Source: Homarus americanus
Taxonomy: Eukaryota; Arthropoda; Malacostraca; Decapoda; Nephropidae
Length of the DNA: 64,000 nt
Reading direction: 5' to 3'
Assembly (NCBI RefSeq): GCF_018991925.1
Contig: NW_024735442.1
Location: 770,001-834,000, forward strand
The notes beneath the pieces were generated by a model. That model was not told the DNA's origin. It saw only the letters and a program-made list of their open reading frames with translations, and made no database searches. Below, in pieces: positions 33,961 to 45,945 of the stretch (its first letter is position 1; every line of letters starts with the position of its first letter). The position numbers were made by a program, and so were the translations under genes.

Positions 33961-34800
33961 CCACCCCAGATATGAGAGCAGTACTCCAAGTTAGGACGAA
34001 TGAATCCCTTATATACTTGAAGCAACTGCTCAGGAGTGAAGTAGCTATGGCATCTGTACAGCATTCTCAGTGTTTAGAGGGGGGGGTGGAGGAGGTGGTC
34101 ATGCCTAGTTTGATTTAATAGAAATAAGATTGTGAAAGAACCTGAGGGGGCAGAAATTGAGAATGAATAGTGTGAGGGGTTAGAGGTAAAACAGAGATCA
34201 GGAATGTTAGTAAGTTGATTGTGTCGATCAGGAAGATGTGTAGGGTGTTTAATTATTTGCTCCAGATAAATAAGCAAGGAAAAAGAGAGTGCCTCAGCTC
34301 CACCTGGGTCATCCCTTGCAGAGCCAAGCTACTCTCTGTGATGTACAGTACATTGAAATCCCCTAGGTAGAGGATCTCGGTGTTGGGGTGTGTGGACAAT
34401 AATGACTCATGGCAAGGAGTGAGATAGTCAAAGAGTTCCAAGTAGTAGAGTTGGGAGAACAGTATAGGAAACAAGGAAAAATAGTCACAGTTGGTAAAGA
34501 TATTTTGAGCCAGATGACATCATAAAGGGATAATTCAAGATCCTTGAGTCGAGCCATAGGTGTACATGTGTTGCAGTAGGCGCATACACCTCCCTTAGAA
34601 TGGAAAGAGGTATAAAGGTTTTAGTTGGAGACTTGAAAAGGTTTGGGTGAAGCTGCTTTGGTCAGTTGAAGTTCAGCTAGTAACAAGAGGTTGGAGGAAG
34701 GGGTTAATGGGTGCTCCACAGAAGAAAAATTGGATCTCAGGCCGCGAATGTTGGAAAAATGAAGGGTGAAAAAAGCCGATCCTCCAGCAACCACAGTGAC
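33961..34800 (-). pseudogene. LINE endonuclease and RT-tail remnant
   Basis: Minus-strand pieces in order of transcription: LHFSNIRGLRSNFSSVEHPL and SNLLLLAELQL (34785-34660), the start of an APE-type endonuclease. Then ELFDYLTPCHESLLSTHPNT with EILYLGDFNV (about 34450-34330), carrying the GDFN catalytic motif, and PDLCFTSNPSHYSFS (about 34200). Finally MLYRCHSYFTPEQLLQVYKG and FIRPNLEYCSHIWGG (34064-33970), a post-RT motif. The RT core between endonuclease and tail is missing, so the copy is internally deleted as well as broken by stops. Confidence 0.8.
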
Positions 34801-36210
34801 ATCAGTTGAGGCCCCAGTAGTTTGATGATGATCAGGTCAGCCCTAGGGTCAACAACCTTCCCAACCAGTGGGACCCATCCCTTTTTCTGGTGGAGCCTGA
34901 AGCCAGGTGGCTCTGGTAATATGCGACTTACTAAGGGGTTCCTGGATAAACCAATCCCCCTTCTCTATCCCCTTTGCCATCTGCCTTAACCCCTTCACTA
35001 CATGGATACTACTTTTAATATTTTATTTGGCTAATACCAGACAATTTTATTCAGCTCAGAGGCGACCCTGTACACAAGGGGTTAAATGAGGGAACAGTAC
35101 AGTACACGGTAATTGCCTCTAAGGAACATAAGTGCCTGATTCAGTACTCTTATACCATGGTGATTTTGCAGAGGGCAGAGCACCCTCTAAAAAATCACCT
35201 ACTAACCCAAACAAACCAAGGCCAAGATACACCAATTAGGTTCAGTTCCAGCTGATCAACCAGAAAAGGAATTCCAAGATCACTACTCCATTTCTGGCTA
35301 ATTGTCCTTTAGCCAAGTGGCTCTCTGTTACACAAAGCCAACTAAAGTAAAGAGGGAGAAGATGCTGCAAAAGTTCTAGGAATGGACAGCCAAAGACCCC
35401 TTTGAAGACTTAGAACATGCTTTTATTTTCACTTGGGTCAAGAAATTCCTTTCCCTTATTCTCTTACCAAGGCAGTCTAGTATTATCTTGGATTCTCCAG
35501 TACATTCCAGTGGAATCAAGAGTTCCTAAAGAATAATGATCACATTCATAAACTTTGACACCACCTTCACATTTCTATTACCCTTAATCTACTATAAAGT
35601 GTGTAGTATAGGATACATCCATGTCCTTATTATTTTTGTAAATCTTCTTTATAAATAGAAAAGTGTCTTGTAATAATGAAAGGGTTCCATTTACATTTGC
35701 AGCATTAAAGAATAATTCTGATTTTTCAGGGATATAGGGGGGTTAGCCTTCATTATCTCAAAGTGAGTGCTGCCATCAGCTGCCATCACCTCAAATTAAA
35801 AAAAATGTAGTTTAAATTTGTTTCTTGAGCTAAGAAATATTTTAAGTACATTTTGAGCAATTAAGCACTTCTAATTTATATAATATCTAAATCATGACTT
35901 ACTTTTCATACTCTCCATATTACTTCCCATTAAGGAAACAATGGATGGGTGTTGGAAGAAAATCAGTTTAAGAATGGAGGTAGGAGGGGGAACAAGTGAA
36001 GCCAAAACCGGAAAGAGAAGGGGTGACTGCATGCTGGAATGATAAAACATAAGAAAGACACATGCAGGAGAGACTTGCAACATATCATTAAAATATATAT
36101 AGACAACCTATTGAGAGAGGAAGAGCAATGCATTCACTGAAATACCTATTCATGTACTGTACTAAGCCATGCAGCCTTCCACTTGTATTTGATCAATAGA
36201 TTTTCTGGTA
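34801..36210 (-). other. TMEM8 intron, mostly unrecognised
   Basis: It contains one CCCCTT/AAGGGG hairpin unit at 34987-35084, matching the pair at 11996-12198. No other element or coding remnant was identified. Confidence 0.45.
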
Positions 36211-36214
36211 CTTA

Positions 36215-36900
36215 CCGTAATTTTCAGCATATAAGGCACAAAGGCATTTAAGATGCACCCCCATATCAGCAGGGAATATTTAGAAGTTTTATATATTTTT
36301 TAATGCATTTAAACATTTAACGTTTACTCCTACTATTGTATCTGGAGCATGATACAGTAAGTCTGTATAAATAAAATAAATTTTCAATGATAATTCTGGT
36401 AGTGTTGATATGTTATTACCAAGTTGTTGTTGTTATGATCTTACTAATTGTCTTAACATGTCCATACTATGGTAACCACTGCAAAAACACAAAAAGGCAA
36501 ATGAATACAGTACAAGTCTTCGTTACACGCCGATAGATGCATTACATGATAGTGAGACTACAAACAAATGGTGATGGTTGTGGGGGTTATTCACTATTAT
36601 CATCATAATTTCAAAGTTTTTATCAAAAACTAAAGAATGTTGCCTAAAAATAAAAATAAGATAATGTGGCAGGTACCGGTAAACATTAATAGACAGTAAT
36701 GCTTGTAAGAGTTCAGATACCATTACTGATTTGCTCTAGAGAGTTGACTGCCACAAGGACAATAATCAACTTGGGTTACCCAGCTTTAATATTTACAATA
36801 ATTATTTTTTAATTACCGTATTTTATGGCAAATATGAAACACCCCCATCTTAGCAGAGAAAATTTAGGAAAAACTTTAGTTTGTATTTTCCTCCTGTAGC
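36215..36900. repeat. Two same-direction copies of an ACCGTAWTTT element end
   Basis: 36217 ('accgtaattttcagcatataag', 'atgcacccccatatcagcag') and 36815 ('accgtattttatggcaaata', 'acacccccatcttagcagag') match each other in direct orientation. They look like terminal regions of one DNA-transposon family. The intervening DNA is unrecognised. Confidence 0.5.
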
Positions 36901-37061
36901 CATAGTTTTCTTAAAAATAATATATAAAGTACTGTACCAGTAAATATGAGGAATAATTAAAAATCATACCAATAAATAATTAAAAAAAAATGTATTGCCA
37001 AACCAGTAAATAAAAGCCAAATGAAAGTTTAACACGGTCGCCATTTGAGTATAAAGTAAAC

Positions 37062-37930
37062 CTCGATAAATTGGACTTCAATATATCGGAATTCACTTTT
37101 TGGGGATTCTGAGGTGCTCTGGTCACCAGAAATAATAATAATAAAAAAAATGTTTTAAGAAATGGGTAAGATTAATAATAAAATCTTATGAAATGAACCA
37201 CACTTACTGAATACTGTACAGAGGTCGAATCAGATTTGCTATAAGCCTACTGAGAACTAAGACACTTGAGTATGTTAGCAGGCTGGGGCTAATTGGGCGT
37301 TGCTGCATTCGTCAAGTTTATTTATTTATTGATTCAGTATCATGTTCTCATATGATTGGCCTCTTATGTAATTTATAATATGACTTGAAAAAAAAGGATA
37401 AGCTGTATCAGAAGGTTATTTACTCAAGATGCATTCATGTGACAGCTTTCAGTAGACCAGCTTATAACAGGGGTCACTATAACACACCATACAGTATTTA
37501 ATATGAAAATGATATTTACTACCTTAGAGTGTTATATGTTGGCTCAATTTGGCTACTTGTACACTTAGACAACTGATTAATGAATAAACCAGGGTATATA
37601 TAGATACACAATACTGTACACTACAATATTACTTATTAAGTGATGATAAATACACTACAATATTACTTATTAAGTGATGATAAATACACTACAATATTAC
37701 TTATTAAGTGGTGATAAATACACTACAATAGTATTTATTAAGTGGTGATAAATACACTACAATAGTATTTATTAAGTGGTGATAAATACACTACAATAGT
37801 ATTTATTAAGTGGTGATAAATACACTACAATAGTATTTATAAAGTGGTGATAAATACACTACAATAGTATTTATTAAGTGGTGATAAATACACTACAATA
37901 GTATTTATTAAGTGGTGATAAATACACGAC
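37062..37930 (+). mobile_element. MITE-like element with expanded 34-bp array
   Basis: Starts AAAGTAAACCTCGATAAATTGG and runs in parallel with the reverse complement of 60810-60090. Shared blocks include 'gacttcaatatatcgg', 'tactgaatactgtacag', 'aatcagatttgctata', 'gattcagtat' and 'gtgatgataaatacact'. The left end resembles a pogo-type TIR. The right end is replaced by a tandem array and then unmatched sequence. Confidence 0.7.
37621..37926. repeat. 34-bp minisatellite, nine units
   Basis: The unit begins CTACAATATTACTTATTAAG and ends TGATAAATACA. Starts are at 37621, 37655, 37689 and every 34 bp to 37893, with variants ATTAC/GTATT and GATGATA/GGTGATA. The sister element copy near 60105-60140 has a single unit. 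Confidence 0.95.
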
Positions 37931-38249
37931 TGTACTAATTTACTTAGTGTTGAAAACAGACATTGTGGTAAGCCAATCAGCTGTTTGCCCTTTGTAAACA
38001 AATGAGACAAATGACTCATGCTGTTCAGTGTAGGATTCTTTTTTCAGGAAAGTTGATTCTTTTAGGATAATATTTTATCAACCTGGCACCATATGAACCT
38101 AAATTATATGAGAATTACGGTGAAATTGAATAAATAAGTGTTAAAGGAATCTTGGGGGGGAGAGAGAGGGAGGGAGCCACCCACCCGTGCTACCTCCCCT
38201 CTTTTCTGCCTGCTGCTCCCAGATATACACTCATCTTCCACATACATGA

Positions 38250-39270
38250 CAGGCAAACCCCGTTATTCATAGCCTCGGTATTCTTAACCCCGTTTATTTG
38301 CAATCAATTTATTGTTACCCATTTCCACTATTCACAATGGTTGCCCCGTTTATTCACAAATTCTTACGAGCAAAAATTTTGATCCGCGCCTCAACCGTAG
38401 CGTAGGACAGTGTGTGTACGTATTCCTCCGTCATACGCTCCCGCTCGCCTCAGTCTCACACGTGCTGGCGTGTGTTTTGTGTGATCTCGCAATGCTGAAG
38501 CGACCAGCTACTAAAACTCTCAGCAATGTTGCTAAGAGATCACGTGTGGCAGTTACGTTGGACGTGATATTGGATATCGTAAAAAGACATGAACATGGAG
38601 AAGGAACATCATTGATTGGGCGTGCGCACCGCTTGACTCCCTCTGCGGTGCATTCTATAGTTAAAAGCGCCGACAAGATCAAGGAGATGGCCGGGTCTGC
38701 AACACCACTGACGGCTACGAAGGTGACGAGGTTCCGTGATGCTGAGATGGAGAGTCTGGAGCAGATGTTGAGTACGTGGATTGACGACCAGACCCAGTGC
38801 CTTAAACACAGTGAGGAGAGTGAGGCTGACGACCCCAGCCTCCTCTCACCCCAGTAAACCTTCACCCTGTCCCCTAATGCCAACTTCAGCAAGCAAGCAA
38901 CACAGCACATCAGAGGTAAATTAACAGTCTACGTTAAAACTTACCTCACACACCTAGTATGCACATAAACATTCAAACACTCACACACTCAAACATGTAA
39001 AGTATACTGTACTTGTAAACATTCACGCCTAATAAACTCAGAGTGTTTGTTATTGATGTTTATTTGATATTATGCCCTTGTTTCTTCATTGTATGTTCTA
39101 AATGTATTGAGTAAAACAAGTGATAAAATCTGACGGCCGTGACCACCGCGATGCCCGTATCCCCTCTATTTACATTATTTCTTATGGGAAAAATTGTTCA
39201 GCTATTCGCAATTTTGATATTCGCAACGAGTTTTATGCCCGTAGCCTTTGCGATAAGTGAGGCAGCCCTG
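38250..39270 (+). mobile_element. Internally deleted Tigger with DNA-binding-domain ORF
   Basis: The left end CAGGCAAACCCCGTTATTC and the right end (reverse complement) CAGGGCTGCCTCACTTATCG are similar inverted ends. TA follows the right end (39271-39272), but the left flank no longer shows TA. The transposase catalytic region is deleted and a short ORF remains (38492-38857). Confidence 0.75.
38492..38857 (+). CDS. Truncated Tigger transposase: DNA-binding domain only, 121 aa
   Basis: An uninterrupted frame from MLKRPATKTLSNVAKRSRVA through a psq-type HTH (TLDVILDIVKRHEHGEGTSL, RLTPSAVHSIVKSADKIKEM) to a second-domain start (MESLEQMLSTWIDDQTQ). An acidic 19-residue tail (CLKHSEESEADDPSLLSPQ) then follows, probably the original C-terminus joined in frame by the internal deletion. 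It lacks all catalytic residues. If expressed it could bind Tigger ends without cutting. Codon content is more GC-rich than the surrounding intron. Confidence 0.75.
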   Translation: MLKRPATKTLSNVAKRSRVAVTLDVILDIVKRHEHGEGTSLIGRAHRLTPSAVHSIVKSADKIKEMAGSATPLTATKVTRFRDAEMESLEQMLSTWIDDQTQCLKHSEESEADDPSLLSPQ

Positions 39271-39311
39271 TATACTCCTACACTTATTTGTTCTCAGTTT
39301 TATCTTTATAG

Positions 39312-39480
39312 TACAGTAGAGCGTCAATTTAAAGAGAATCTTTCCTATTTTATGCGATTCAAATCTGGCACGGATTACCCCGGGGTTAGGTTACAATTTC
39401 CAATTTTCAAGCTCAAAATAAAAAAAAATGGGTCGTAAGCGCGCTAAACAATAGCCCGCCAAACGATCCACCACCACCAT
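39312..39480 (+). mobile_element. Possible Tigger-like end with start codon
   Basis: CAGTAGAGCGTCAATTTAAAG is followed at 39428 by ATGGGTCGTAAGCGCGCTAAA and an immediate stop. This resembles a transposon end plus the first codons of a basic DNA-binding protein. No matching right end was found. Confidence 0.35.
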
Positions 39481-40144
39481 CCCACCTCTCTCTCTTCAGT
39501 TGCTGTGTTGGTATTGTCGGAGTAACATCTGCCTCTCGTGTGTGTTAATTTAATGCTCTTAAACCTCTCTCATACTCGTTCAAAAGTACATGTAATTTTT
39601 TAATAATCTTGATCTACAAACAGTGTAGACTTTTAAAAGATGGAGTATACAGGGAAGAACTTAAATATGAGCTGTCAGAGGAAACTAGTAATATATGGCT
39701 CGAAATTTTTTTTAAAGTTGAACAAAATTAATGAACTTTTTTCCTATACCACTATCTAATGTTGACAGCTTAAAATTACACGATACTTGCCCAAATACGG
39801 TGTTCATTGTACCGGCACTAAACTATAATCAAATTAACTTGGCACCTATGCCACAGCCCCCCTCCTCATAGTTACCCAATAGGTTAAAGTGATGTTTGTC
39901 TTTCAGTCATTCAACAATTATTTTTAAACTTTTTTTTTTTCATATTCTCGCAAAGCAACTGTACAGTTATCATCTGAATTAATGTCTGAAAGGGAAGAGG
40001 TGAAAATTTGTGCATTAAAGTGTTATAAAGTGAAGGCTTTCAGTATTATTTTGGTCATTTGGAGGTCCTTGTCACCAATGTAACTCCTAATCCAACTTTC
40101 TGCCACATATACACAATTTGTTGAGAGAACAACAACGTAATATG

Positions 40145-40623
40145 CAGTAATATCTATGTTAGCCAGAATCCCTCAAAGCCGGAACTCTCAATAGCCGGAA
40201 ATGAAATTATCTCAGAAATTTTTTCCCAAAACCGGAATTTTCCGGTAAATTCCGACTTTGGGAACAATTTTCTGAGGGGCACATTTTCTGAAAAATTCAG
40301 AGAAAATTTTCCCGACACCCAAAAGATTCCAGAGATGGGGGAGATTTTTCCAGGGTTGATAGATGAAAATCAGACGCATTTTCCAGAAATTCAGAAAAAA
40401 GTTTTCCGGAACCCAGAAAATTCCGGGTATGAGTGATTTTTTTCCGGCTTTGAGAGATGATGTAATGGTCAATTTCTGGAACTTCAGGGAGCATTTTCCA
40501 TTACCCGGAAAATTCCGAGGATGAGGGATTTTTTCCGGCTTTGAGAGAGTCATCTCGTTACCCAAAAATTTCTCATTCCCGGAAGTGCTCTGCACCAATT
40601 GTTCCAGCTAACAGAGATATCAC
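40145..40623. repeat. MITE of the GTTAGCC family, rich in CCGGAA palindromes
   Basis: The left end CAGTAATATCTATGTTAGCC and the right end (reverse complement) AAGTGATATCTCTGTTAGC are inverted repeats. The interior is a ladder of TTCCGGGT/ACCCGGAA and 'gagggattttttccggcttt' blocks that can pair within one strand. Relatives are at 5131, 62600-62745 and the ends of 72-2876. Confidence 0.7.
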
Positions 40624-41321
40624 TTCTCATTTCTAAACTGGCCTAGATATGAAATGCACAATTTCTTACATTGGCACCATTGCCAACCCTTTCGTGCACA
40701 GACAGGCAGGGCAGACCGCCTTTAAATTTTCTGGCTACTTGAGGTTTCAATGCCAGCCACCAACAGCCCATTGGAATCTGTGGTGAAAAGAATCATCAAG
40801 CCTGCGCTCTCACTGGAACAGCTGAGCAACTGGTGGGAACACAGTCACTATTGTCAGTAGTGCAAGTAATGTGTTCCCTTAGCTAATTGTGTGTTCTCCC
40901 TTTTAAATTTAGTTTCCACCTTGCTCATCGCAAATTTTTACTCTCAATATGTAGAACAAGAGAGGGAGATGGTACAGCACTGTACCATGCAGAAAAGATG
41001 TTTCCACCCAGGGTTTCATGTGGGACAGGTGACCAATATCACTCTTAACTTGCCAAGCACTTTTTACTACAACGTCAACCAAACATGTTCATTCTCAATT
41101 ACATTCAGGGGGTAGGGCATAACTGTCAAGTTAATTTGATTCTAATATAGTGTAGGTATGCACTCCACTATCATGTTGGTATGATGCATTTATACAGATA
41201 ATCTCACACAAGGAATATCCCAAATCCGACAACAGCCTAATAGCCACAAATACGAAAATGGCAATCAAAACATGCTTAAAACTGTTCATAAATGTAATGA
41301 CAATACAATAAAAGAACAAAC
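40624..41321 (-). other. TMEM8 intron end, nothing recognised
   Basis: Unique-looking sequence with no repeat ends. A plus-strand open stretch at 40891-41115 has no family resemblance. Confidence 0.4.
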
Positions 41322-41444
41322 CTCTTGTTGCATCTGCTCATTCCAATCCGGTATATAAGCAGCAGCAAACCAGCTTCCTGGCAATGGGTTATAAACAGGT
41401 AGGACAGTTGCATCATGGGGTTGAAATGCTGACTTTGTGCTGAT
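41322..41444 (-). CDS. TMEM8: TMEM8 exon 4: extracellular beta region
   Basis: 41 codons, phase 0 to phase 0; acceptor CAATTGCAG and donor GTTTGT. It reads ISTKSAFQPHDATVLPVYNP and PGSWFAAAYIPDWNEQMQQE. The PGSWFAAA motif aligns with PGDWFVAAH in vertebrate PGAP6. Confidence 0.94.
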
Positions 41445-41549
41445 CTGCAATTGTGGATGAAGTATATTAATAAGGAATTCCTGTCTATGTACTCCTAATT
41501 TGTAAAAAAAAAAAAAAAAGTCAACATAGTTCCTGTTAAATGGACTCAC

Positions 41550-41620
41550 AACAACTCGAACATGGAAAATGTCTACTGTGAAGCTTGGAGTAATTTCACG
41601 AATAGAAAAATCCACAGTAG
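41550..41620 (-). CDS. TMEM8: TMEM8 exon 3: extracellular beta region
   Basis: 71 bases, entering phase 1 and leaving phase 0; donor GTGAGT. With the spliced G from exon 2 it reads ATVDFSIREITPSFTVDIFH-VRVV. The acceptor is TACTGTAG. The MITE at 41629-42340 begins only 8 bases upstream, so the branch point and pyrimidine tract must lie inside the MITE. Its inclusion is supported by phase and by the smooth join to exon 4. Confidence 0.82.
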
Positions 41621-41628
41621 CTACAGTA

Positions 41629-42563
<935 letters not shown>

Positions 42564-42580
42564 TGTATATATATATATTG

Positions 42581-43190
42581 ATCACGTAATGTAAACAGAG
42601 AGCGCTGGTGTAAACCGTTATTATTCCTCACTGCGAAACATTCTTTTTACTTATTCTTTTCATACAGTATTTATGGATAACAGCTAAATTTGCAAAAAAT
42701 ACAAAAATTTGTAGAGTACCTCTCAAAAAACACTTCACAAACAAAAGACACGAATCAATTGAACGTGTGATGTCGAACGTGAACTGTAAACATTGCTTAA
42801 CCCCGCACCACACTCAAAGCATTGAGGATGGAATCAAAACATTGAGGATGGAATCGCGCTACAGCCAACATTTGTATGCAAAAGTTCGCGCTTTACAAAC
42901 AGCGTTCCCCTATTCATCAATCGCGTTACAACCAATTCGCGTTGACAAAACACACGTTGTAGCAGAAATGACTGTAACTGGTATGAGGGCTGTGACGTCA
43001 TTCAAGACGGTGGCCAGCATTCAGCTTGCTGGATTTTGCGTTCAGCTGGCTGGATCTCGCGAAACTCACGATATTTTACGCCAAATATAAGACTTGGTTA
43101 CATTAGATAGTGCTCGCAAAATTAAAAAACGCAAAATGAAATCACGCAAAATATGAGATCTTATTGTACTTTAACCCCCCCACACACACA
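42581..43190. other. Possible DNA-transposon remnant
   Basis: Contains repeated CG-bearing motifs ('aatcgcgctacagcc', 'gttcgcgctttacaaac', 'ctcgcgaaactcacg', 'ctcgcaaaattaaaaaacgc', 'cacgcaaaatatgagatc'), reminiscent of the GC-type TIR elements elsewhere. No clear inverted ends. Confidence 0.35.
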
Positions 43191-43205
43191 CAAAAAAAGA
43201 ATTAC

Positions 43206-43300
43206 CTACCTTGTGCACTGCTGATCGCTGAGTGTACATATAGTCTTGCAGAGTTGCATTATTTTTGGTAACAACTGGATAACTCCCATGCTGAACAAGT
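43206..43300 (-). CDS. TMEM8: TMEM8 exon 2 of those visible
   Basis: 95 bases; acceptor GTTCTTTCAG. Two overlapping donors are possible. GTAATT at 43205 gives the phase required by exon 3, whereas GTAGGT four bases earlier would suit direct splicing to exon 4 (phase 0). It reads LVQHGSYPVVTKNNATLQDY-MYTQRSAVHK. The alternative donor implies that exon 3 might be skipped in some transcripts without a frameshift. Confidence 0.87.
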
Positions 43301-44417
43301 CTGAAAGAACCAACCAGGTTATTATTATAATCTCTGTATCCTACAAGATACTTTCACGATCTTTTCACTTCACTTAAGAGTTGTACGGTAATGCAATTTT
43401 CATGCCCACATGGTTTGGTAGAAAAGCACCTAAATGATCACAATTTTCATTTCAAAAGAACAGCATCCATCTGCAAAGAAGCCTGGACATACTATTTTAG
43501 TCAAACTGATATGTTTAAAATATCCTGGGTATTTAACAATTCATCAAAACACCACAGCAGTTATGTGCTTTTCATGACACTCTTTTTGGAATCCTTCAAT
43601 ACTCTTCAGTATTGTATAAAATAAATGGAGGATTAAATTCTGATATCCCAGTTTATGGCTCAAAACATGGGGAATGGCTGTTTATTCAGCCCAATTCCAA
43701 GTACTGTACAGAATCAGAATCTGTAAACACCTTGATAAACTAGTTGAGAGCTGTTAAACAGCTGTTCCTGCTTGAGCTCAAATGCATCACAACACTCCTT
43801 CTCCATCATAACATAGAATCACTGAATACTCTCACTTCTACTTCTACCCATGTCATGTCATGCCCAAGGAAGTGGCAGGAATACTAAGTACCCTTTACAT
43901 TCTCAGTCACAAAATGGGATTTCACATTTCAGTCATCTGTGGGTAACTCTGTCATGCAAAACAAGATACGATATTAGGGGGTGATGGAGAAGAACTCATA
44001 AACCCTAGGCTTTGGTTCCCTTCATATGATGGATTATTATATTGCGGTACCGTTTGAATCACAAAGTTAGATTTTGATGTCAAGTATGCATTTATCTTTC
44101 ACTCACTCACCCACATGAGTCTCCTGGTTTCCCTTCACAATAGCATCTCAGTTTTTATGATACAGGGATTTCCCCCCCCCCTTAAACTTCACAGGCTTCA
44201 CCATCTGTCTCTACCCCCAACCCCCAAGCTTGACCATCAGCAAATTTGTGATCAATTACTGGAGGCAGTAATAATAATTGCACTTAAAGTAAATACAGAA
44301 GTAACCAAATAATAATACAAGTGTCCTGTACCTCATATTAGTGTTGTGTACCTGGTACTGCCCACCTCACCCCACTCTCTCTACCAATGTGATGCCAAGC
44401 TGTGGTACTGTAAGTAC
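43301..44417 (-). other. TMEM8 intron, nothing recognised
   Basis: A plus-strand open stretch at 43391-43624 has no recognisable family. Confidence 0.4.
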
Positions 44418-44690
44418 CATTTATACTCTGTGTATAAACCAATCTCATATGTAGTTCGATCCTTGATTTTTTTGTTTAAAAAGCCTAGTTTTTCACATAT
44501 CTCTTGTATAACTTGACTCTAGCTTTGGAGAAATACCAGGTATAATCCTACACATATTTTGTAGCAAGCCACATCAACATGTCTTGACCATGACCACCAG
44601 CACAACAGTTGACACTATGAACAATGTCACTAACTGCAAAACTGAATTCCCAACAGTTACTAACTCTCATTTATAAATGTAACTAGCTTC
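44418..44690. repeat. Interspersed repeat, copy of 18870-19140
   Basis: Same orientation and block order as 18870-19140. Confidence 0.65.
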
Positions 44691-44745
44691 ACCCCTAAAA
44701 GTAGCTTTAACTGTGCAATGTAACATTAAAACTTAAAATTATATA

Positions 44746-45258
44746 CAGTGAACCATCGAAGATCCGGACTAAAAGGGAGGACCACTTGTCCGGAAAAGCT
44801 GATTGCCCAAATCTCCCGGCGAATGTACAAAATGTATAAAAACGATAAATAATTATATAAAAAAACACCCAAAATACAGTACATATTATCCTGACTACTT
44901 GGGTTAGTTATACAGACTTTTTCCTGTGGAAAAGGCATAATTTTGAGCAACATATTACTGTATTCATTTGTACTCGATGTACTACTGTATATTAAAGGAC
45001 TAAAATTTTTATCTTTTTTTTTTTAAATATGTAACGTCTATACTCAAATTATTCGCTGTCTTGCAAGGATTCCAGCAATGTAAGTTATATTCTGCTAGGT
45101 TTAGTGTGTGACATTTTATAAGATAAAAACTTTAAGCCTTAAACTACCTTCACCCTGTTTTGGGAATGCTTTTTAGGGATGCTTCTTAGCCCTGAACCCC
45201 CCAAATTTTTTTCTGAATCATCCGAATAAACAGAGTCCGAATCTTCGATTGTTCACTG
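44746..45258. mobile_element. 513-bp pogo-type MITE
   Basis: Terminal inverted repeats CAGTGAACCATCGAAGATCC and (reverse complement) CAGTGAACAATCGAAGATTC are flanked by TA on both sides. The interior (45050-45140) is related to 10600-10730 and to the palindromic units at 15849/16229. Confidence 0.85.
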
Positions 45259-45770
45259 TATCCACTTTACCACATGTGGTAACACTACTGTAATCCCGTT
45301 GTGTAATTGGATAAGAGATCACATTAGTATCTAGAACAGGGATTATAATTAGCTGATGTAGAATAAATGCAAACCAGCCAAGTACTGTACTGAATTAAAA
45401 AGTGGCAGACTGAATTGACATCAAGATGATGGACAGTATGCCTTTATGTGTCTGGTGTGATTAGACAGACAGCTCTAGTAAGACTTGATAGGTTCTTGGG
45501 GGCAGCCATTACACTGTCACCTTCTTTGAGGAGATGTGATGGGGAGGGAGAGGTGATTGATATACCTAGATATTGTAGACTAACAAATCAACCTTGTCTA
45601 ACAAAGGGGAGTGTCTTATCTTAGGACATCTGGACCTAGTAATTTGTACACTTATACGAATCACCTGAAATTACAGCAACAGCCAGAAAACATATACAGT
45701 ACAGTATACAAAAATAGTATATGAAATAAAAACATGTATATCCCAACAGAAAATTCTTTATTCCACTTAC

Positions 45771-45945
45771 ACATGAACCTCTCGAACAGGGCACCCCGGG
45801 TCATCCATAAAGGCAGCAAATTCCCATGTTACTCTGGTCACCTCATCAGGAATGTGAAAATGGAAGAGGGTAACATCAGCATAGGTGGTGTATGGCTGAA
45901 GGAGTCCCTCCTGACTCACCTCTGGTACCAAGCTCACACTACAAG
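45771..45945 (-). CDS. TMEM8: TMEM8 exon 1 of those visible (mature N-terminus)
   Basis: 175 bases; donor GTAAGT. The acceptor is taken as TTGGCAG (an alternative AG lies 7 bases downstream). It reads CSVSLVPEVSQEGLLQPYTT-YADVTLFHFHIPDEVTRVTW and ends GCPVREVHV. The LFHFHIPDEV block aligns with LFHFRVPPDT in vertebrate PGAP6, close after its signal peptide. There is no hydrophobic leader here, so a separate upstream exon must carry the start codon and signal peptide. Confidence 0.9.
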
